64,000 nucleotides of DNA. Source: Clostridia bacterium (GTDB lineage: Bacteria > Bacillota > Clostridia > UMGS1840). Under the pieces are notes generated by a model, which saw nothing but the letters and a program-made list of their open reading frames with translations, searched no databases and had not been told where the DNA came from. How positions within the stretch are numbered: position 1 is the first letter of the stretch; each line of letters opens with the position of its first letter. The stretch spans positions 62,001 to 126,000 of the forward strand of contig JAGBEY010000015.1 of the NCBI GenBank assembly GCA_017936745.1, in the 5' to 3' direction. Positions 15,956 through 25,028 of this stretch are shown in pieces. Made by a program: the position numbers and the translations under genes.

Positions 15956-16902
15956 CGTTGTTGTTTTTTAAGAGCAAGCAAATGCTCTGTAAATTTCTTC
16001 TGCTTTTCATCGTACCGCTTTTTCTTGGCAAGGTAGTATTCGTTCCGTTCTTCAGTCAGCTCATACAGATAGCGCACGGCATACACGCCATCTCCGTGGT
16101 CTTTGGAAATTCTCAGCCGAGCCATATAACCGTGCTTGTTTGCGCATGTTCCGACTGCAAGATATTTATTTTCGTTCTGATAGATCACTCCCGAAAGCTT
16201 TCCTTTCTCTCCGCATTTTGGGCAAATAAAGGACAGCAGTTCTTCATTTTCCAATGCCTTATCCCGATTTTCATACTTTTGTTCGGAATGATACACCTCG
16301 TCCGCCCCGGTCAGACGGCATTCATACTCTTTTTCTCTCTGTTCGTAATTTTCAAAAACTTCGGGCAGATTCAAATACCGACACACTCTTGCTGTATTCA
16401 AAGCATCATTCAGTGCATCGTGAGACGGTAAAATCTCTTCATTCAGAAACTCCATTGCCTCCTCCAGAGCTGCCTGACGATTGATTTTCGCAATCTCCAT
16501 ATCATAAATCATTTGTAAATCGTAGCTTTTGGGCAGCCATTCCGCGGAAATGCCATGCACACGAAGATTGTCCCACAGCATTCCCATATCATCGGGACCC
16601 CAGGTACACAGTACAGAATCGTCTCCGATAAACTTTTGAAACATAAGAATCGCTTCCGCAAAAGAACTTCCATTCTTCAAATCAGCCGTTTTGATATGAG
16701 TCAGTTTTGAGACGCTCCAGTGCATTTTTTTGTAAAACTTCGGCTTAATAATCAAATTGCAGGTATCGGTAACTTCCTTTTGTTCGTTGAGCTTCACCGC
16801 ACCAATCTGAATGATTTCTCCGCGAAGCACCACCGGATGCTTTACCATCTTCTCCGCAGAAAATGCCTGATTCCATTCCATATCGAAAATAATGTAATGC
16901 AA
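15943..16902 (-). CDS. DEDD-type 3'-5' exonuclease domain protein
   Basis: 319 residues. Seen: exonuclease motif I FDMEWNQ (D7, E9), a middle motif with D94/D95 in CTWGPDDMGML, and motif III HDALNDALNTARV (about 161-173). Together these form a DEDDh active site as in the KapD/RNase T group. After residue 225 there is a zinc-ribbon-like section (CPKCGEKGK ... TCANKHG) and a charged helical C-terminus. The catalytic part likely trims DNA or RNA 3' ends; the natural substrate is unknown. Confidence 0.85.
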   Translation of the reverse strand: MHYIIFDMEWNQAFSAEKMVKHPVVLRGEIIQIGAVKLNEQKEVTDTCNLIIKPKFYKKMHWSVSKLTHIKTADLKNGSSFAEAILMFQKFIGDDSVLCTWGPDDMGMLWDNLRVHGISAEWLPKSYDLQMIYDMEIAKINRQAALEEAMEFLNEEILPSHDALNDALNTARVCRYLNLPEVFENYEQREKEYECRLTGADEVYHSEQKYENRDKALENEELLSFICPKCGEKGKLSGVIYQNENKYLAVGTCANKHGYMARLRISKDHGDGVYAVRYLYELTEERNEYYLAKKKRYDEKQKKFTEHLLALKKQQRKAP

Positions 16903-16984
16903 AATTTTGTTCTCCTTTATCGTTCACCATCCAATACGTGACGGCATTGGTATCCATTGAAAAAAACAATGCGAAATATGTGAC

Positions 16985-17014
16985 ATTATAGCACATTTGC
17001 TGTCTTTTTGTCAA
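16985..17014 (-). promoter_or_regulatory. Predicted promoter of the exonuclease gene
   Basis: On the minus strand TTGACA (17009-17014), 18-bp spacer, TATAAT (16985-16990), about 80 bp before the start codon. Confidence 0.8.
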
Positions 17015-17053
17015 TCATTCTGTATGTCCCGGTATAAAAAAGTGAAATTTTTC

Positions 17054-17082
17054 TTGCCAAGAGACAAAAAAAGTGCTATAAT
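17054..17082 (+). promoter_or_regulatory. Predicted promoter of the LTA-synthase-like gene
   Basis: TTGCCA (17054-17059), 17-bp spacer, TATAAT (17077-17082). The expected RNA start is only about 17 nt before the coding region. Confidence 0.75.
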
Positions 17083-17106
17083 AACAATGTTCGTCCCTAA
17101 AAAGAG

Positions 17107-18978
17107 GTGATTATTACGAGAGAATTGCATATTGCAAAACAAAAAAGAAGCAAGCTGCGTGCTGTATACTTTTTTCTTGCACCGTTTCTGCTTCTTTGTG
17201 CATTGGAAGTGATGCATCTTACCTATCCCAAGGCAGCAGAGGCGTGCTTCCATAGCCCTTATTATCCTGTGAAAATATTTGTCAGTTATCTGTTTCTGCT
17301 GGCAACCCAGAGCCTTTTCTATACGGTAACCCAAAGCTCCTTTGTTGCCAACTGCCTGAATACTATTCTGATGTTTGCCCCTGCATTCTCCAGCGAGGTG
17401 CTTGGCAGAGTCAACGGCAATCCCCTGCTCCCCTCCGATTTGTTGCTGATAAAAAACGCAAAAGATATTGCTTCTTTTGCCAGTATTCCCTTCGTGTGGT
17501 CTGCAATTCCGGCAGTGCTTCTTTGTATCTTATCCTTAGCGGTTCATTTCATTATCTGCCGGAAACAAAAAAAGGGTCTGTCCTTTCTTCGGCGTGTGGT
17601 CTTGGGTGTGATTGGCGTCAGCTTTGCGATTGCAAGCATCCATACCCTTTGTATCAGCACAACCTTCCGATACAGCGTGCTTCCCAAAATGGGAGTCCAG
17701 ATTTCGGCATTTAATCCCATTGAGGATTATCAGGCAAACGGCATGGTGCTGACCTTTTTCCCGAGAATCGGTGACCTGTTTGTAAAGCCTGATGAAAATT
17801 ATTCTGAAATTGCCATCAATGCACTGAAATATAAATACGAACCCCCTGCCTCCGTTGCAAACGGAAAGAAGCCCAATGTTGTTATTATTCAAAATGAAGC
17901 ATTCTGGGACCCTGCCCTTCTTCCTGAGGTGAGCTATTCTACTGATTTACTGTCCGGCATTCATTCTTTGAAGAAGAACACGAAAACGGGAACCTTTTTC
18001 TCTCCTGTTTTCGGAGGAGGAACCTGTATGCCCGAATTTGAAGTGTTAACGGGGATTTCCACATCCTTCCTTTCGGCATCGGCATATCCTTACACCCAGT
18101 ACATCACAAGTGAAACCCCCTCCACTGTTCAGGCATATCGCGACAACGGTTATCAGACGGTGGCACTCCATCCTTACAAAAAGAATTTCTATAACCGTTC
18201 CACAGCGTATCCCTTATTGGGCTTTGACAAATTTTTGGGCATTGACGAATTTGAATCTCAGGAAAAGTCGGGCATCTATGTGGATGATATGGCTTGCGTT
18301 ACACAAATTATTTCCGAATTTGAAAACAAAACGGCAGACCGCATCTTTGAGTTTGTGGTAACCATGGAAAACCACGGCACTTACAAAACTCCGCGTTACG
18401 ACGAATTTTCTTTTGAAATGGAAGCGCCCACCCTCTCAGAAGAGGATTATATGGACTTGCTTCGATATTCTCAGGGAGTCTACAATGCGGATAAAGCATT
18501 TCTGGCTCTGGCAGAATATTTCAAAAACGTTAAGGAGCCTGTCATTCTCGCCATGTACGGCGACCATCTACCGCTTCTGGGCACAAACGGAAGCACCTAT
18601 GTAGATGGCGGGCTGGTAGAGCCTGCGGAAACCTTTGTTTCCACTGACCACCCCATTCTGTACGAAACGCCCTATGTGGTTTGGACCAACTATTCCTGTA
18701 AAAATTTAGAGCTGGCTCCCCGTATGAGCGGTTATGCCTTCGGTATGAGCCTGTTCCTGGCAACCGAATGTGAAGCTCCCTGGTATTTTGGTGTGATGGA
18801 AGAATTTTTCCGAAAATATCCTGCCGTCATCAGTTTAGCAAAATACAACGCCTCAATGGAACGGATTCAACAGTTTGCCGACGAGGATGCTCAACTGGTA
18901 AAAGATTATCAAACCCTGATTTATGATATATTAAACGGCGAACAGTATTGTGTGAAGCACTGGAATCTGTTGGAATGA
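17107..18978 (+). CDS. LTA-synthase-family phosphoglycerol transferase (sulfatase fold)
   Basis: A 623-residue membrane enzyme that probably moves phosphoglycerol units onto a cell-surface polymer. Seen: about five N-terminal membrane helices (20-200), then an extracellular sulfatase-fold domain with metal ligand Glu in IIQNEAFWD, the catalytic Thr in GGGTCMPEFEVLTG, and the metal-binding Asp-His in MYGDHLPL, the four positions known from LtaS. Start uncertain: GTG 17107 overlaps its own ribosome site AGAGGTGA, so a later codon such as TTG 17125 may be used. The gene ends just before a terminator embedded in a converging gene. Confidence 0.88.
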   Translation: MIITRELHIAKQKRSKLRAVYFFLAPFLLLCALEVMHLTYPKAAEACFHSPYYPVKIFVSYLFLLATQSLFYTVTQSSFVANCLNTILMFAPAFSSEVLGRVNGNPLLPSDLLLIKNAKDIASFASIPFVWSAIPAVLLCILSLAVHFIICRKQKKGLSFLRRVVLGVIGVSFAIASIHTLCISTTFRYSVLPKMGVQISAFNPIEDYQANGMVLTFFPRIGDLFVKPDENYSEIAINALKYKYEPPASVANGKKPNVVIIQNEAFWDPALLPEVSYSTDLLSGIHSLKKNTKTGTFFSPVFGGGTCMPEFEVLTGISTSFLSASAYPYTQYITSETPSTVQAYRDNGYQTVALHPYKKNFYNRSTAYPLLGFDKFLGIDEFESQEKSGIYVDDMACVTQIISEFENKTADRIFEFVVTMENHGTYKTPRYDEFSFEMEAPTLSEEDYMDLLRYSQGVYNADKAFLALAEYFKNVKEPVILAMYGDHLPLLGTNGSTYVDGGLVEPAETFVSTDHPILYETPYVVWTNYSCKNLELAPRMSGYAFGMSLFLATECEAPWYFGVMEEFFRKYPAVISLAKYNASMERIQQFADEDAQLVKDYQTLIYDILNGEQYCVKHWNLLE

Positions 18979-18988
18979 CAAAACCGAA

Positions 18989-19150
18989 TCATTTTTCCCC
19001 GAAGCTGCAGCAAGAATCTCTCTTGCTGCAGCTTTTTGCATCAGGGCAGCCAATACAATGCTCCCCTTTTCTTTTTGCTTTGTAAAGGTACAGTCCTGCT
19101 CCTCCCGCAATCAGCAGAAGAAGTATCACCAAAATTATATTTGTAATCAT
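18989..19150 (-). CDS. FeoB-associated Cys-rich membrane protein
   Basis: A 53-residue protein: one membrane helix (about 4-22), a basic stretch (KAKRKG) and a C-terminal cysteine cluster HCIGCPDAKSC ... SCC. Small proteins of this kind follow feoB in many Bacillota, but no biochemical role is settled. Its ATG overlaps the feoB stop (ATGA), so translation is probably coupled. Residues about 39-50, including three of the cysteines, are encoded by the inverted repeat that also forms the plus-strand terminator of the converging gene. Confidence 0.85.
   Translation of the reverse strand: MITNIILVILLLLIAGGAGLYLYKAKRKGEHCIGCPDAKSCSKRDSCCSFGEK
19002..19037 (+). terminator. Terminator of the LTA-synthase-like gene, inside a converging CDS
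   Basis: A 14-bp perfect stem (AAGCTGCAGCAAGA 19002-19015 with TCTTGCTGCAGCTT 19021-19034) followed by T's on the plus strand. The same bases code for the tail of the Feo-associated protein on the minus strand. Confidence 0.9.
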
Positions 19151-21177
19151 AATATTCCAACACCTTTTTTTGCACCGGCAGAGCTTAAAGCATATTCCTC
19201 TTTCAGTTTCTTGTTTGTGTTATTGATAAGACCGACAACTATAGCAACCAAAACAGCAACAATAACAAGACCACTAATTGCAGCGCCAACATTCAGTGTA
19301 GCAGGAGCAGTGATAAGTGTACCAATTGTGTAAACTAAATATGCAACTGTATAGCCTACACCAAGCTGGAGACCGATTCCGCCCCATAGCCATTTTGCAC
19401 TCTTCATTTCTGCATTCATCGCACCGATAGCAGCAAAGCAAGGAGGAGTATAGAGGTTAAACATAAGGTATGCAAGTGCTGCAACCTTTGTGATTGCAAA
19501 TACTGCCTGAACTTCTGCGCCTGCGCCTTCCATCAAAGCAAGCTCTTCTGTATCAATCAGATTTTCAAGTCCTACGAAGCAAACGGCTAACGTACCAACA
19601 ACATTTTCTTTTGCAATGAAGCCTGTAACCGCTGCAGCTGCAAGCTGCCAGGAAACAACACCAACAATGGGAACAAGAATGTAAGCAAAAGGTCCTGCGA
19701 TAGATGCAAGAATGGAAGAATCTGCGGTTTCTGCAACCTGGAAGCCCCAGGTAAAAGTCTGCATTAACTGAACAGCCATATTACAAAGAAGAATGATGGT
19801 AGCAGCTTTTACTATGTAAGCCCAACCACGGTTGCACATGGATTTGAATGCACCCCAAAGAGAAGGAGCTTTGTATTCCGGTAACTCAATGATAAAGAAT
19901 GATTTTCTTACTTTATAACCTGCAATTTTATTTACAAGTAATGCGCCTAAGAATATGAGTACGATACCGGAAAGGTACATAAGTGTGCTAACCCAGCCGG
20001 CATCATCAAAGAAAGCCCCTGCAAAAAGTGCAATAACCGGAATTTTAGCACCGCAAGGCATAAACGGAGAAAGCATTGCTGTTGCTCTGCGTTCACGTTC
20101 ATTTCTTATCGTACGGCTTGCCATAATACCGGGAACTGCACAACCGATTGTGATAACAAACGGAATCACAGATTTCCCCGAAAGACCAACCTTTTTGAAG
20201 ATAGGATCAAGAACAACTGCAACTCTTGACATATAACCGCAATCTTCCAAAAGGGCAATCAGGAAGTACATTACCATAACAAGCGGTAAGAAACCAACAA
20301 CGGCTACAACACCGCCGATTACACCATCAACAAGGATAGCAGAAAGAAGCGGATTTGCATCGCCAAGAAGTTCGCCTACCCAACCTTGGAAGCCTTCCAG
20401 GATTCCAACGAGCCAATCGGCAATCGGAGTACCTACCCATACCTGAGAAATCTGGAATACAAGATACATTACAACTGCAAAAATCGGGATTCCAAGCCAT
20501 TTATTTGTAAGCACGGCATCGATTTTATCCCCAAAGTTCTTATCTTTTGTGAGAACCTTACGGGTTTCAACAGCTTTTACAATTTTATTCACGAATTCAA
20601 AACGTGCCCTGTCAGCATCTTCAACTGCATCTTTGCTTGTAAGGTCAATGTTTCCCTGTGAATAAACTGCCTGCTGTGTGTTTCCTGCCGCACTTACAGC
20701 AGCTTCAACAACTGCCTGCAAACCATTTGAAGAAATTGAAACAGTTTCGATGACAGGGCAGGCAAGCTTTTCTGAAAGCTTTTCTACATCAATCTTTGTA
20801 CCTTTCTTTTTGTTGATGTCGCTTTTGTTAAGAGCAACAACAACAGGTACGCCAAGCTCTAAAAGCTGAGTTGTGAAGAAAAGAGAACGGCTAAGATTTG
20901 TAGCATCCACGATATTGATAATAACATCGGGGTTTTCTTTCTTCACATAGGAGCTTGTGATGCTTTCTTCTGATGTAAACGGTGACATCGAATACGCACC
21001 GGGCAGGTCCACGGCGATAAGTTCTTCGGCTCCTTTGCAGTAAGCCTTTTTGATTGGGTGTTCTTTCCTCTCAACGGTAACACCTGCCCAGTTACCAACC
21101 TTTTCGTTACGGCCGGTCAGCGCATTATACATTGTGGTTTTACCGGAGTTAGGATTACCTGCTAAGGCAATTCTCAT
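19147..21177 (-). CDS. feoB: Ferrous iron transporter FeoB
   Basis: 676 residues. Seen: the N-terminal G domain with G1 GNPNSGKTT, G2-region VGNWAGVTVERK, G3 DLPGAYS and G4 NKSD, followed by two Gate/core membrane regions with the conserved GCAVPGIMASRTI and PFMPCGAKIPV motifs. It imports Fe(II) across the membrane, coupled to nucleotide hydrolysis. Second gene after feoA, followed by an overlapping Cys-rich small gene. Between feoA and feoB is a perfect palindrome resembling a DtxR-family operator. Confidence 0.96.
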   Translation of the reverse strand: MRIALAGNPNSGKTTMYNALTGRNEKVGNWAGVTVERKEHPIKKAYCKGAEELIAVDLPGAYSMSPFTSEESITSSYVKKENPDVIINIVDATNLSRSLFFTTQLLELGVPVVVALNKSDINKKKGTKIDVEKLSEKLACPVIETVSISSNGLQAVVEAAVSAAGNTQQAVYSQGNIDLTSKDAVEDADRARFEFVNKIVKAVETRKVLTKDKNFGDKIDAVLTNKWLGIPIFAVVMYLVFQISQVWVGTPIADWLVGILEGFQGWVGELLGDANPLLSAILVDGVIGGVVAVVGFLPLVMVMYFLIALLEDCGYMSRVAVVLDPIFKKVGLSGKSVIPFVITIGCAVPGIMASRTIRNERERRATAMLSPFMPCGAKIPVIALFAGAFFDDAGWVSTLMYLSGIVLIFLGALLVNKIAGYKVRKSFFIIELPEYKAPSLWGAFKSMCNRGWAYIVKAATIILLCNMAVQLMQTFTWGFQVAETADSSILASIAGPFAYILVPIVGVVSWQLAAAAVTGFIAKENVVGTLAVCFVGLENLIDTEELALMEGAGAEVQAVFAITKVAALAYLMFNLYTPPCFAAIGAMNAEMKSAKWLWGGIGLQLGVGYTVAYLVYTIGTLITAPATLNVGAAISGLVIVAVLVAIVVGLINNTNKKLKEEYALSSAGAKKGVGIL

Positions 21178-21229
21178 ACGATATTCCTCCTTACGATGAA
21201 ATCCTTCTGGATTATAATTTATATATTTA

Positions 21230-21247
21230 AGTTAGTTGTAACTAACT
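21230..21247. promoter_or_regulatory. Palindromic operator candidate in the feoA-feoB gap
   Basis: AGTTAGTTGTAACTAACT has two perfect 8-bp arms. It resembles DtxR/IdeR-type boxes (TTAGGTTAG-like half sites) and shares the GTTAG/CTAAC half-sites seen upstream of feoA. A TATAAT-like sequence follows on the minus strand, so it may regulate an internal promoter for feoB. Confidence 0.6.
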
Positions 21248-21280
21248 ATAAACCAAAAAAATATGGCACAAGAAGCTATA

Positions 21281-21502
21281 TTAAATAATGATAGCTTCTG
21301 CCAACTGATTATCTATATTATATCTTCCGTCTTTTATTGAAACGGTGCATCCGCCTTTTCTGAATGCAATAACTGTGATTGCTTCTCCTGAATAGCATCC
21401 AAGAGAGAACAAAAAAGCATTTAATTCTTCATCATCAGTTTCAATGTTTTTAATGATGTATTCCTGTCCTTCACAAGCTTCACGTAAATTCATAATTTGC
21501 AC
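21281..21502 (-). CDS. feoA: FeoA family protein
   Basis: A 73-residue SH3-like small cytoplasmic protein needed for full FeoB activity. Seen: MNLREACEGQEYIIKNI at the start, the LFSLGCYSGEAITVI core, and the GRYNIDNQLAEAIII end, all matching FeoA. Start M1 (21502) or M4 is possible. First gene of the feo operon. Confidence 0.92.
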   Translation of the reverse strand: MQIMNLREACEGQEYIIKNIETDDEELNAFLFSLGCYSGEAITVIAFRKGGCTVSIKDGRYNIDNQLAEAIII

Positions 21503-21533
21503 CTGTTTCTAAATATATTCTACATCTACATCG

Positions 21534-21588
21534 GTTAGACAAAACTAACTTGCTTGATAAGTTTAACACAACTAACTGATTTTGTCAA
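21534..21588 (-). promoter_or_regulatory. feo promoter with overlapping GTTAG/CTAAC operator half-sites
   Basis: On the minus strand TTGACA (21583-21588), 17-bp spacer, TAAACT (21560-21565). A GTTAG half-site lies in the spacer, and an inverted pair GTTAG/CTAAC (21534-21549) sits just downstream of the -10. These match the palindrome before feoB. Repression by the adjacent DtxR/MntR-like protein in the presence of iron is the likely reading. Confidence 0.7.
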
Positions 21589-21644
21589 GCCTTTTTTTAA
21601 TATTTAAAAAATTTTTCCAATTTGGGGGTGCTTCGTCTCACGTA

Positions 21645-21673
21645 TTGACAAAAAAAAGGTCTTATGATAAAAT
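21645..21673 (+). promoter_or_regulatory. Promoter of the DtxR/MntR-family regulator
   Basis: TTGACA (21645-21650), 17-bp spacer, TAAAAT (21668-21673), about 35 bp before the start codon. Confidence 0.8.
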
Positions 21674-21708
21674 TACTGTATAGAATACAATCCTTGAGGT
21701 AACAAACG

Positions 21709-22092
21709 ATGAATATGAAAGAGTCTGCCCAGAATTATCTGGAAACCATTCTGATATTATCCAAAAAAAATGGCAGTGTCCGCAGCATAGATATTGCCAA
21801 TTATATGAATTATACCAAAGCAAGCATCTCTGTGGCTATGAAGCATCTACGGGAGGATGCGTACATCAGGATAGATGCAAACGGTCAAATCACATTAACC
21901 GAACAAGGGAAGCAAATCGCAGAGATGCTTTATGAACGGCATCAGGTGATTGCCGATATTCTGATTGCATTAGGAGTCAGCGAAACAACCGCTTATGAGG
22001 ACAGCTGCAAAATTGAACATGATTTAAGCGAAGAAAGCTTTGAAAAAATTAAAGAATGTCTTTACAAGCACCACACACAGTTTAAAAAATAA
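21709..22092 (+). CDS. DtxR/MntR-family metal-dependent transcriptional regulator
   Basis: A 127-residue repressor with an N-terminal winged helix-turn-helix (SAQNYLETILILSK ... VRSIDIANYMNYTKASISVAMKHLRED) and a metal-sensing dimerisation domain (about 70-120, with ligand-like His/Glu/Cys residues in ERHQVIAD and EDSCKIEHDLSEE). It lacks the SH3 domain of full-length DtxR, so it is MntR-sized. Divergent from feoAB, whose control region has palindromes fitting this family, so iron rather than manganese may be the signal. Confidence 0.9.
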   Translation: MNMKESAQNYLETILILSKKNGSVRSIDIANYMNYTKASISVAMKHLREDAYIRIDANGQITLTEQGKQIAEMLYERHQVIADILIALGVSETTAYEDSCKIEHDLSEESFEKIKECLYKHHTQFKK

Positions 22093-22098
22093 AAAAAA

Positions 22099-22124
22099 AG
22101 AACCGACAGAGTCGGTTCTTTTTT
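22099..22124. terminator. Bidirectional terminator between the regulator and rqcP
   Basis: AGAACCGAC (22099-22107) pairs with GTCGGTTCT (22111-22119), with an A-run on the left and T-run on the right. It serves the regulator gene and the converging minus-strand cluster ending with rqcP. Confidence 0.9.
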
Positions 22125-22368
22125 ATCCCTCTATCTGACGGTACATCAGTGATGCATCGTCTTTTTTTACCACTTCTTTTACCTCCAGCACCTCAACCGT
22201 TACGGTTTTTGTGCCAAACTGAAGGGTTAAAATATCGCCCACCTTCACTTCGGAGGAGGGTTTTGCCACCTTCCCGTTGATGGTGACCTTTCCGCCCTCG
22301 CAAGCCTCCTGTGCTACAGTGCGTCGTTTGATAATGCGGGAAACCTTTAAATATTTATCAATTCTCAT
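22123..22368 (-). CDS. rqcP: S4-domain RNA-binding protein RqcP (YabO/HslR type)
   Basis: An 81-residue protein that is almost entirely an S4 domain: MRIDKYLKVSRIIKRRTVAQEACEGGKVTINGKVAKPSSEVKVGD. In Bacillus RqcP stabilises the stalled large subunit during alanine tailing in ribosome-associated quality control. The C-terminal KKDDASLMYRQIEG resembles RqcP. Last gene of the 35.5-22.1 kb minus-strand cluster, four bp after folD. Confidence 0.88.
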   Translation of the reverse strand: MRIDKYLKVSRIIKRRTVAQEACEGGKVTINGKVAKPSSEVKVGDILTLQFGTKTVTVEVLEVKEVVKKDDASLMYRQIEG

Positions 22369-22372
22369 AAGC

Positions 22373-23224
22373 TTAATCCTTTAATCCGTTCTGACAAATT
22401 GCAGCAGTCACCGTGTTTTTCATCAGCATAGCAATGGTCATAGGGCCAACACCGCCGGGTACGGGAGTGATCGCAGATGCCACCTTGGATACGGCTTCAA
22501 AATCCACGTCACCGCACAAGGTTTTATCGGGCATACGGTTGATGCCAACATCAATCACAACAGCACCCTCTTTTACCATATCAGCCGTAACAAAATTGGG
22601 CTTTCCGATAGCAGCAACCAAAATGTCGGCACGTTTGGTGACTTCCTTTAAATTCTGTGTACGGGAATGACAAACGGTAACCGTACCGTTCTGATGGAGC
22701 AAAAGCATTGCCTGGGGTTTGCCCACGATGTTACTTCTGCCAAGCACCACACATTCCTTGCCGGTCACCGAAATGCCGCTTTCTTGAATCAGCTCCATAA
22801 CGCCGGCAGGAGTACAAGGCAGAAAATCATAATTGCCAATCATAATTTTGCCCACATTCTGGGGATGAAATGCATCCACGTCTTTTTTCGGGTCGATAGT
22901 ATTGATAACAGTTTCTTCGTTGATATGCTTTGGCAAAGGCAGCTGCACCAATATGCCGTTTACTTTGTCATCTTTGTTCAATTTTTCGATGAGAGAAAGG
23001 AGCTCTTCCTCTGTGGTATCCTGAGGTAATGCAAACTCCTGAGAGGTAATTCCCAACGCTTCACAGGCTTTCTTTTTTGAGTTTACATATACACGGGAGG
23101 CAGGGTCATCGCCCACGATGATAACGGTCAGCCCCACGCTTATCCCCTTTTTTCCCAGTTCTTCCACTTTTATTCTGAGTTCGTCCTTGATTCTTTGTGA
23201 TACCAGTTTTCCGTCTAAAATCAT
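22373..23224 (-). CDS. folD: Bifunctional methylenetetrahydrofolate dehydrogenase/cyclohydrolase
   Basis: A 283-residue cytoplasmic one-carbon enzyme interconverting methylene-, methenyl- and formyl-tetrahydrofolate. Seen: [15 protein letters not shown] with the catalytic Lys, [25 protein letters not shown], the NADP-binding [12 protein letters not shown], and [11 protein letters not shown] near the C-terminus. Start ATG 23224 has AAAGGAG upstream, so its first 119 bp overlap the 3' end of the radical SAM gene on the same strand. Confidence 0.96.
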   Translation of the reverse strand: MILDGKLVSQRIKDELRIKVEELGKKGISVGLTVIIVGDDPASRVYVNSKKKACEALGITSQEFALPQDTTEEELLSLIEKLNKDDKVNGILVQLPLPKHINEETVINTIDPKKDVDAFHPQNVGKIMIGNYDFLPCTPAGVMELIQESGISVTGKECVVLGRSNIVGKPQAMLLLHQNGTVTVCHSRTQNLKEVTKRADILVAAIGKPNFVTADMVKEGAVVIDVGINRMPDKTLCGDVDFEAVSKVASAITPVPGGVGPMTIAMLMKNTVTAAICQNGLKD

Positions 23225-25025
23225 TTGATTGTTTCTCCTTTGCAGTTTTGTTATAATGAGGCAGTAACACGGGGAGGAATCGTTCCATTCCCGTTTGCTC
23301 CAGTGCCTTTTTCACAAGGTCTCTGTTTTCTGCTTTATAGGTCTGCAGAAGTGCCCGTTGCATGGTTTTTTCCTGATAGGATTTTGCTACATAGACTTTT
23401 TTGCCCGTAAAGGGGTCAAGCTCAGTGTAATACATTGCAGTGGACACAGTTCCCGGTGTGGGATAAAAATCCTGCACCTGCTCGGGAACCATTTTATGCT
23501 TTCTTAAAAAGAGTGCCAGCTCTACCGCATCCTTTACCTCGCATCCGGGATGTGAGGACATAAGATACGGCACAAGATACTGCTCTTTGCCTGCCTTTTT
23601 GGTTAAGGTGTAGAACTTTTTCATAAACCCTTCAAATACTTCAATATTGGGTTTTCCCATATAGTGAAGCACCCGATTGGAGGAATGCTCGGGAGCCACC
23701 TTTAACTGCCCCGAAACGTGATGCTCTACCAATTCTTTAAAAAAGGTGTCGTTTTTATCTGCCATCAGGTAATCAAAGCGGATGCCCGAACGGACAAAGA
23801 CCTTTTTCACCTTGGGTAAGGCGCGGAGCTTTCGCAACAGCTCCAGATATTCCCGATGGTCTGCTTTCAGATTTTTACAAGGAGTCGGGAACAAACACTG
23901 CTTGTTTTTACAAGCTCCTACTTTCAGCTGATTGTCGCAGGCAGGAAAGCGGAAGTTTGCAGTAGGTCCTCCCACATCGTGAATATATCCTTTAAAATCA
24001 GGCTCATTTGTAATTTGTCTGGCTTCTGCCAGAATGGAGGCTTCGCTTCGTGAGGTCACAATTCTGCCCTGGTGAAATGCCAGAGAACAAAAATTACACC
24101 CTCCAAAACAGCCACGCTCGGAAATGATGGAGAACTTCACCTCGCTGATGGCAGGGACACCGCCCTCCTTTTCATACATAGGGTGATAGGTTCTCATATA
24201 GGGCAAGCAGTAAACCTCGTCCAGCTCTTCACGGGAGAGGGGTCTCATAGGCGGATTCTGCACCACATACCGGTCAATATGATGCTGAACAAGCGGTTTC
24301 CCCAGATAAGGATTTTGTTCACAAAAGCTATCCTTTGTAAATTTGGCATAAAGCCGTTTTTCTTCCCGCACTTCTTCAAAGCTATTTAACACAACTGCAT
24401 TTTTGATGTCGCTAATCTCTTTGGTTTGGTACACAATGCCGGGAAGTGTTTTAATTTTTTCAGGTGTGCCCTCTCTTAAATAGCGGGCAACCTCTTTTAC
24501 GGTCAGCTCTCCCATTCCGAAAATGAGGTAATCTGCTTTGGCATCCACCAACACACTCCGTCTGACCTTGTCGCTCCAGTAGTCATAATGTGCCAGCCGG
24601 CGCAAAGATGCCTCCAACCCTCCGATAATCACGGGAATTTGCCCATACGCTTCCCGGATGCGGTTGGTATACACAATCACTGCACGGTCAGGACGTTTGC
24701 CTGCAATTCCACCGGGAGAAAACGCATCGGTGCTTCTTTTTTTCTTATTTACAGTATAGTGGTTTACCATAGAGTCCAGATTTCCGCTGTTCACCAAAAA
24801 ACCAAGCTTTGGCTTACCAAAACGCATAAAATCTTCTTTGGATTTGTAATCGGGCTGCGGAAGAATTGCCACACGGTAGCCCTCTTTCTCCAAAACCCGG
24901 GAAATAATGGCAGTGCCAAAAGAGGGATGGTCCACATAGGCATCCCCTGTTACCAGAACAAAGTCCACCTCGCCCTGATATCTCTCGTTCACTTCCTCCA
25001 TCGTAACCGGTAAAAACTGATTCAT
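23106..25025 (-). CDS. ygiQ: YgiQ-family radical SAM protein
   Basis: A 639-residue B12-binding-like/radical SAM protein (UPF0313). Seen: the N-terminal cobalamin-type fold start ([35 protein letters not shown]), the 4Fe-4S cluster motif C306-x3-C310-x2-C313 in GCFGGCNFC, and the C-terminal YgiQ region ([26 protein letters not shown]). The last about 45 residues are Lys/Arg/Gly-rich and low-complexity, and are encoded partly within the folD start. Molecular function unknown for the family. Confidence 0.9.
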   Translation of the reverse strand: MNQFLPVTMEEVNERYQGEVDFVLVTGDAYVDHPSFGTAIISRVLEKEGYRVAILPQPDYKSKEDFMRFGKPKLGFLVNSGNLDSMVNHYTVNKKKRSTDAFSPGGIAGKRPDRAVIVYTNRIREAYGQIPVIIGGLEASLRRLAHYDYWSDKVRRSVLVDAKADYLIFGMGELTVKEVARYLREGTPEKIKTLPGIVYQTKEISDIKNAVVLNSFEEVREEKRLYAKFTKDSFCEQNPYLGKPLVQHHIDRYVVQNPPMRPLSREELDEVYCLPYMRTYHPMYEKEGGVPAISEVKFSIISERGCFGGCNFCSLAFHQGRIVTSRSEASILAEARQITNEPDFKGYIHDVGGPTANFRFPACDNQLKVGACKNKQCLFPTPCKNLKADHREYLELLRKLRALPKVKKVFVRSGIRFDYLMADKNDTFFKELVEHHVSGQLKVAPEHSSNRVLHYMGKPNIEVFEGFMKKFYTLTKKAGKEQYLVPYLMSSHPGCEVKDAVELALFLRKHKMVPEQVQDFYPTPGTVSTAMYYTELDPFTGKKVYVAKSYQEKTMQRALLQTYKAENRDLVKKALEQTGMERFLPVLLPHYNKTAKEKQSNDFRRKTGITKNQGRTQNKSGRTGKKGDKRGADRYHRGR

Positions 25026-25028
25026 ACT

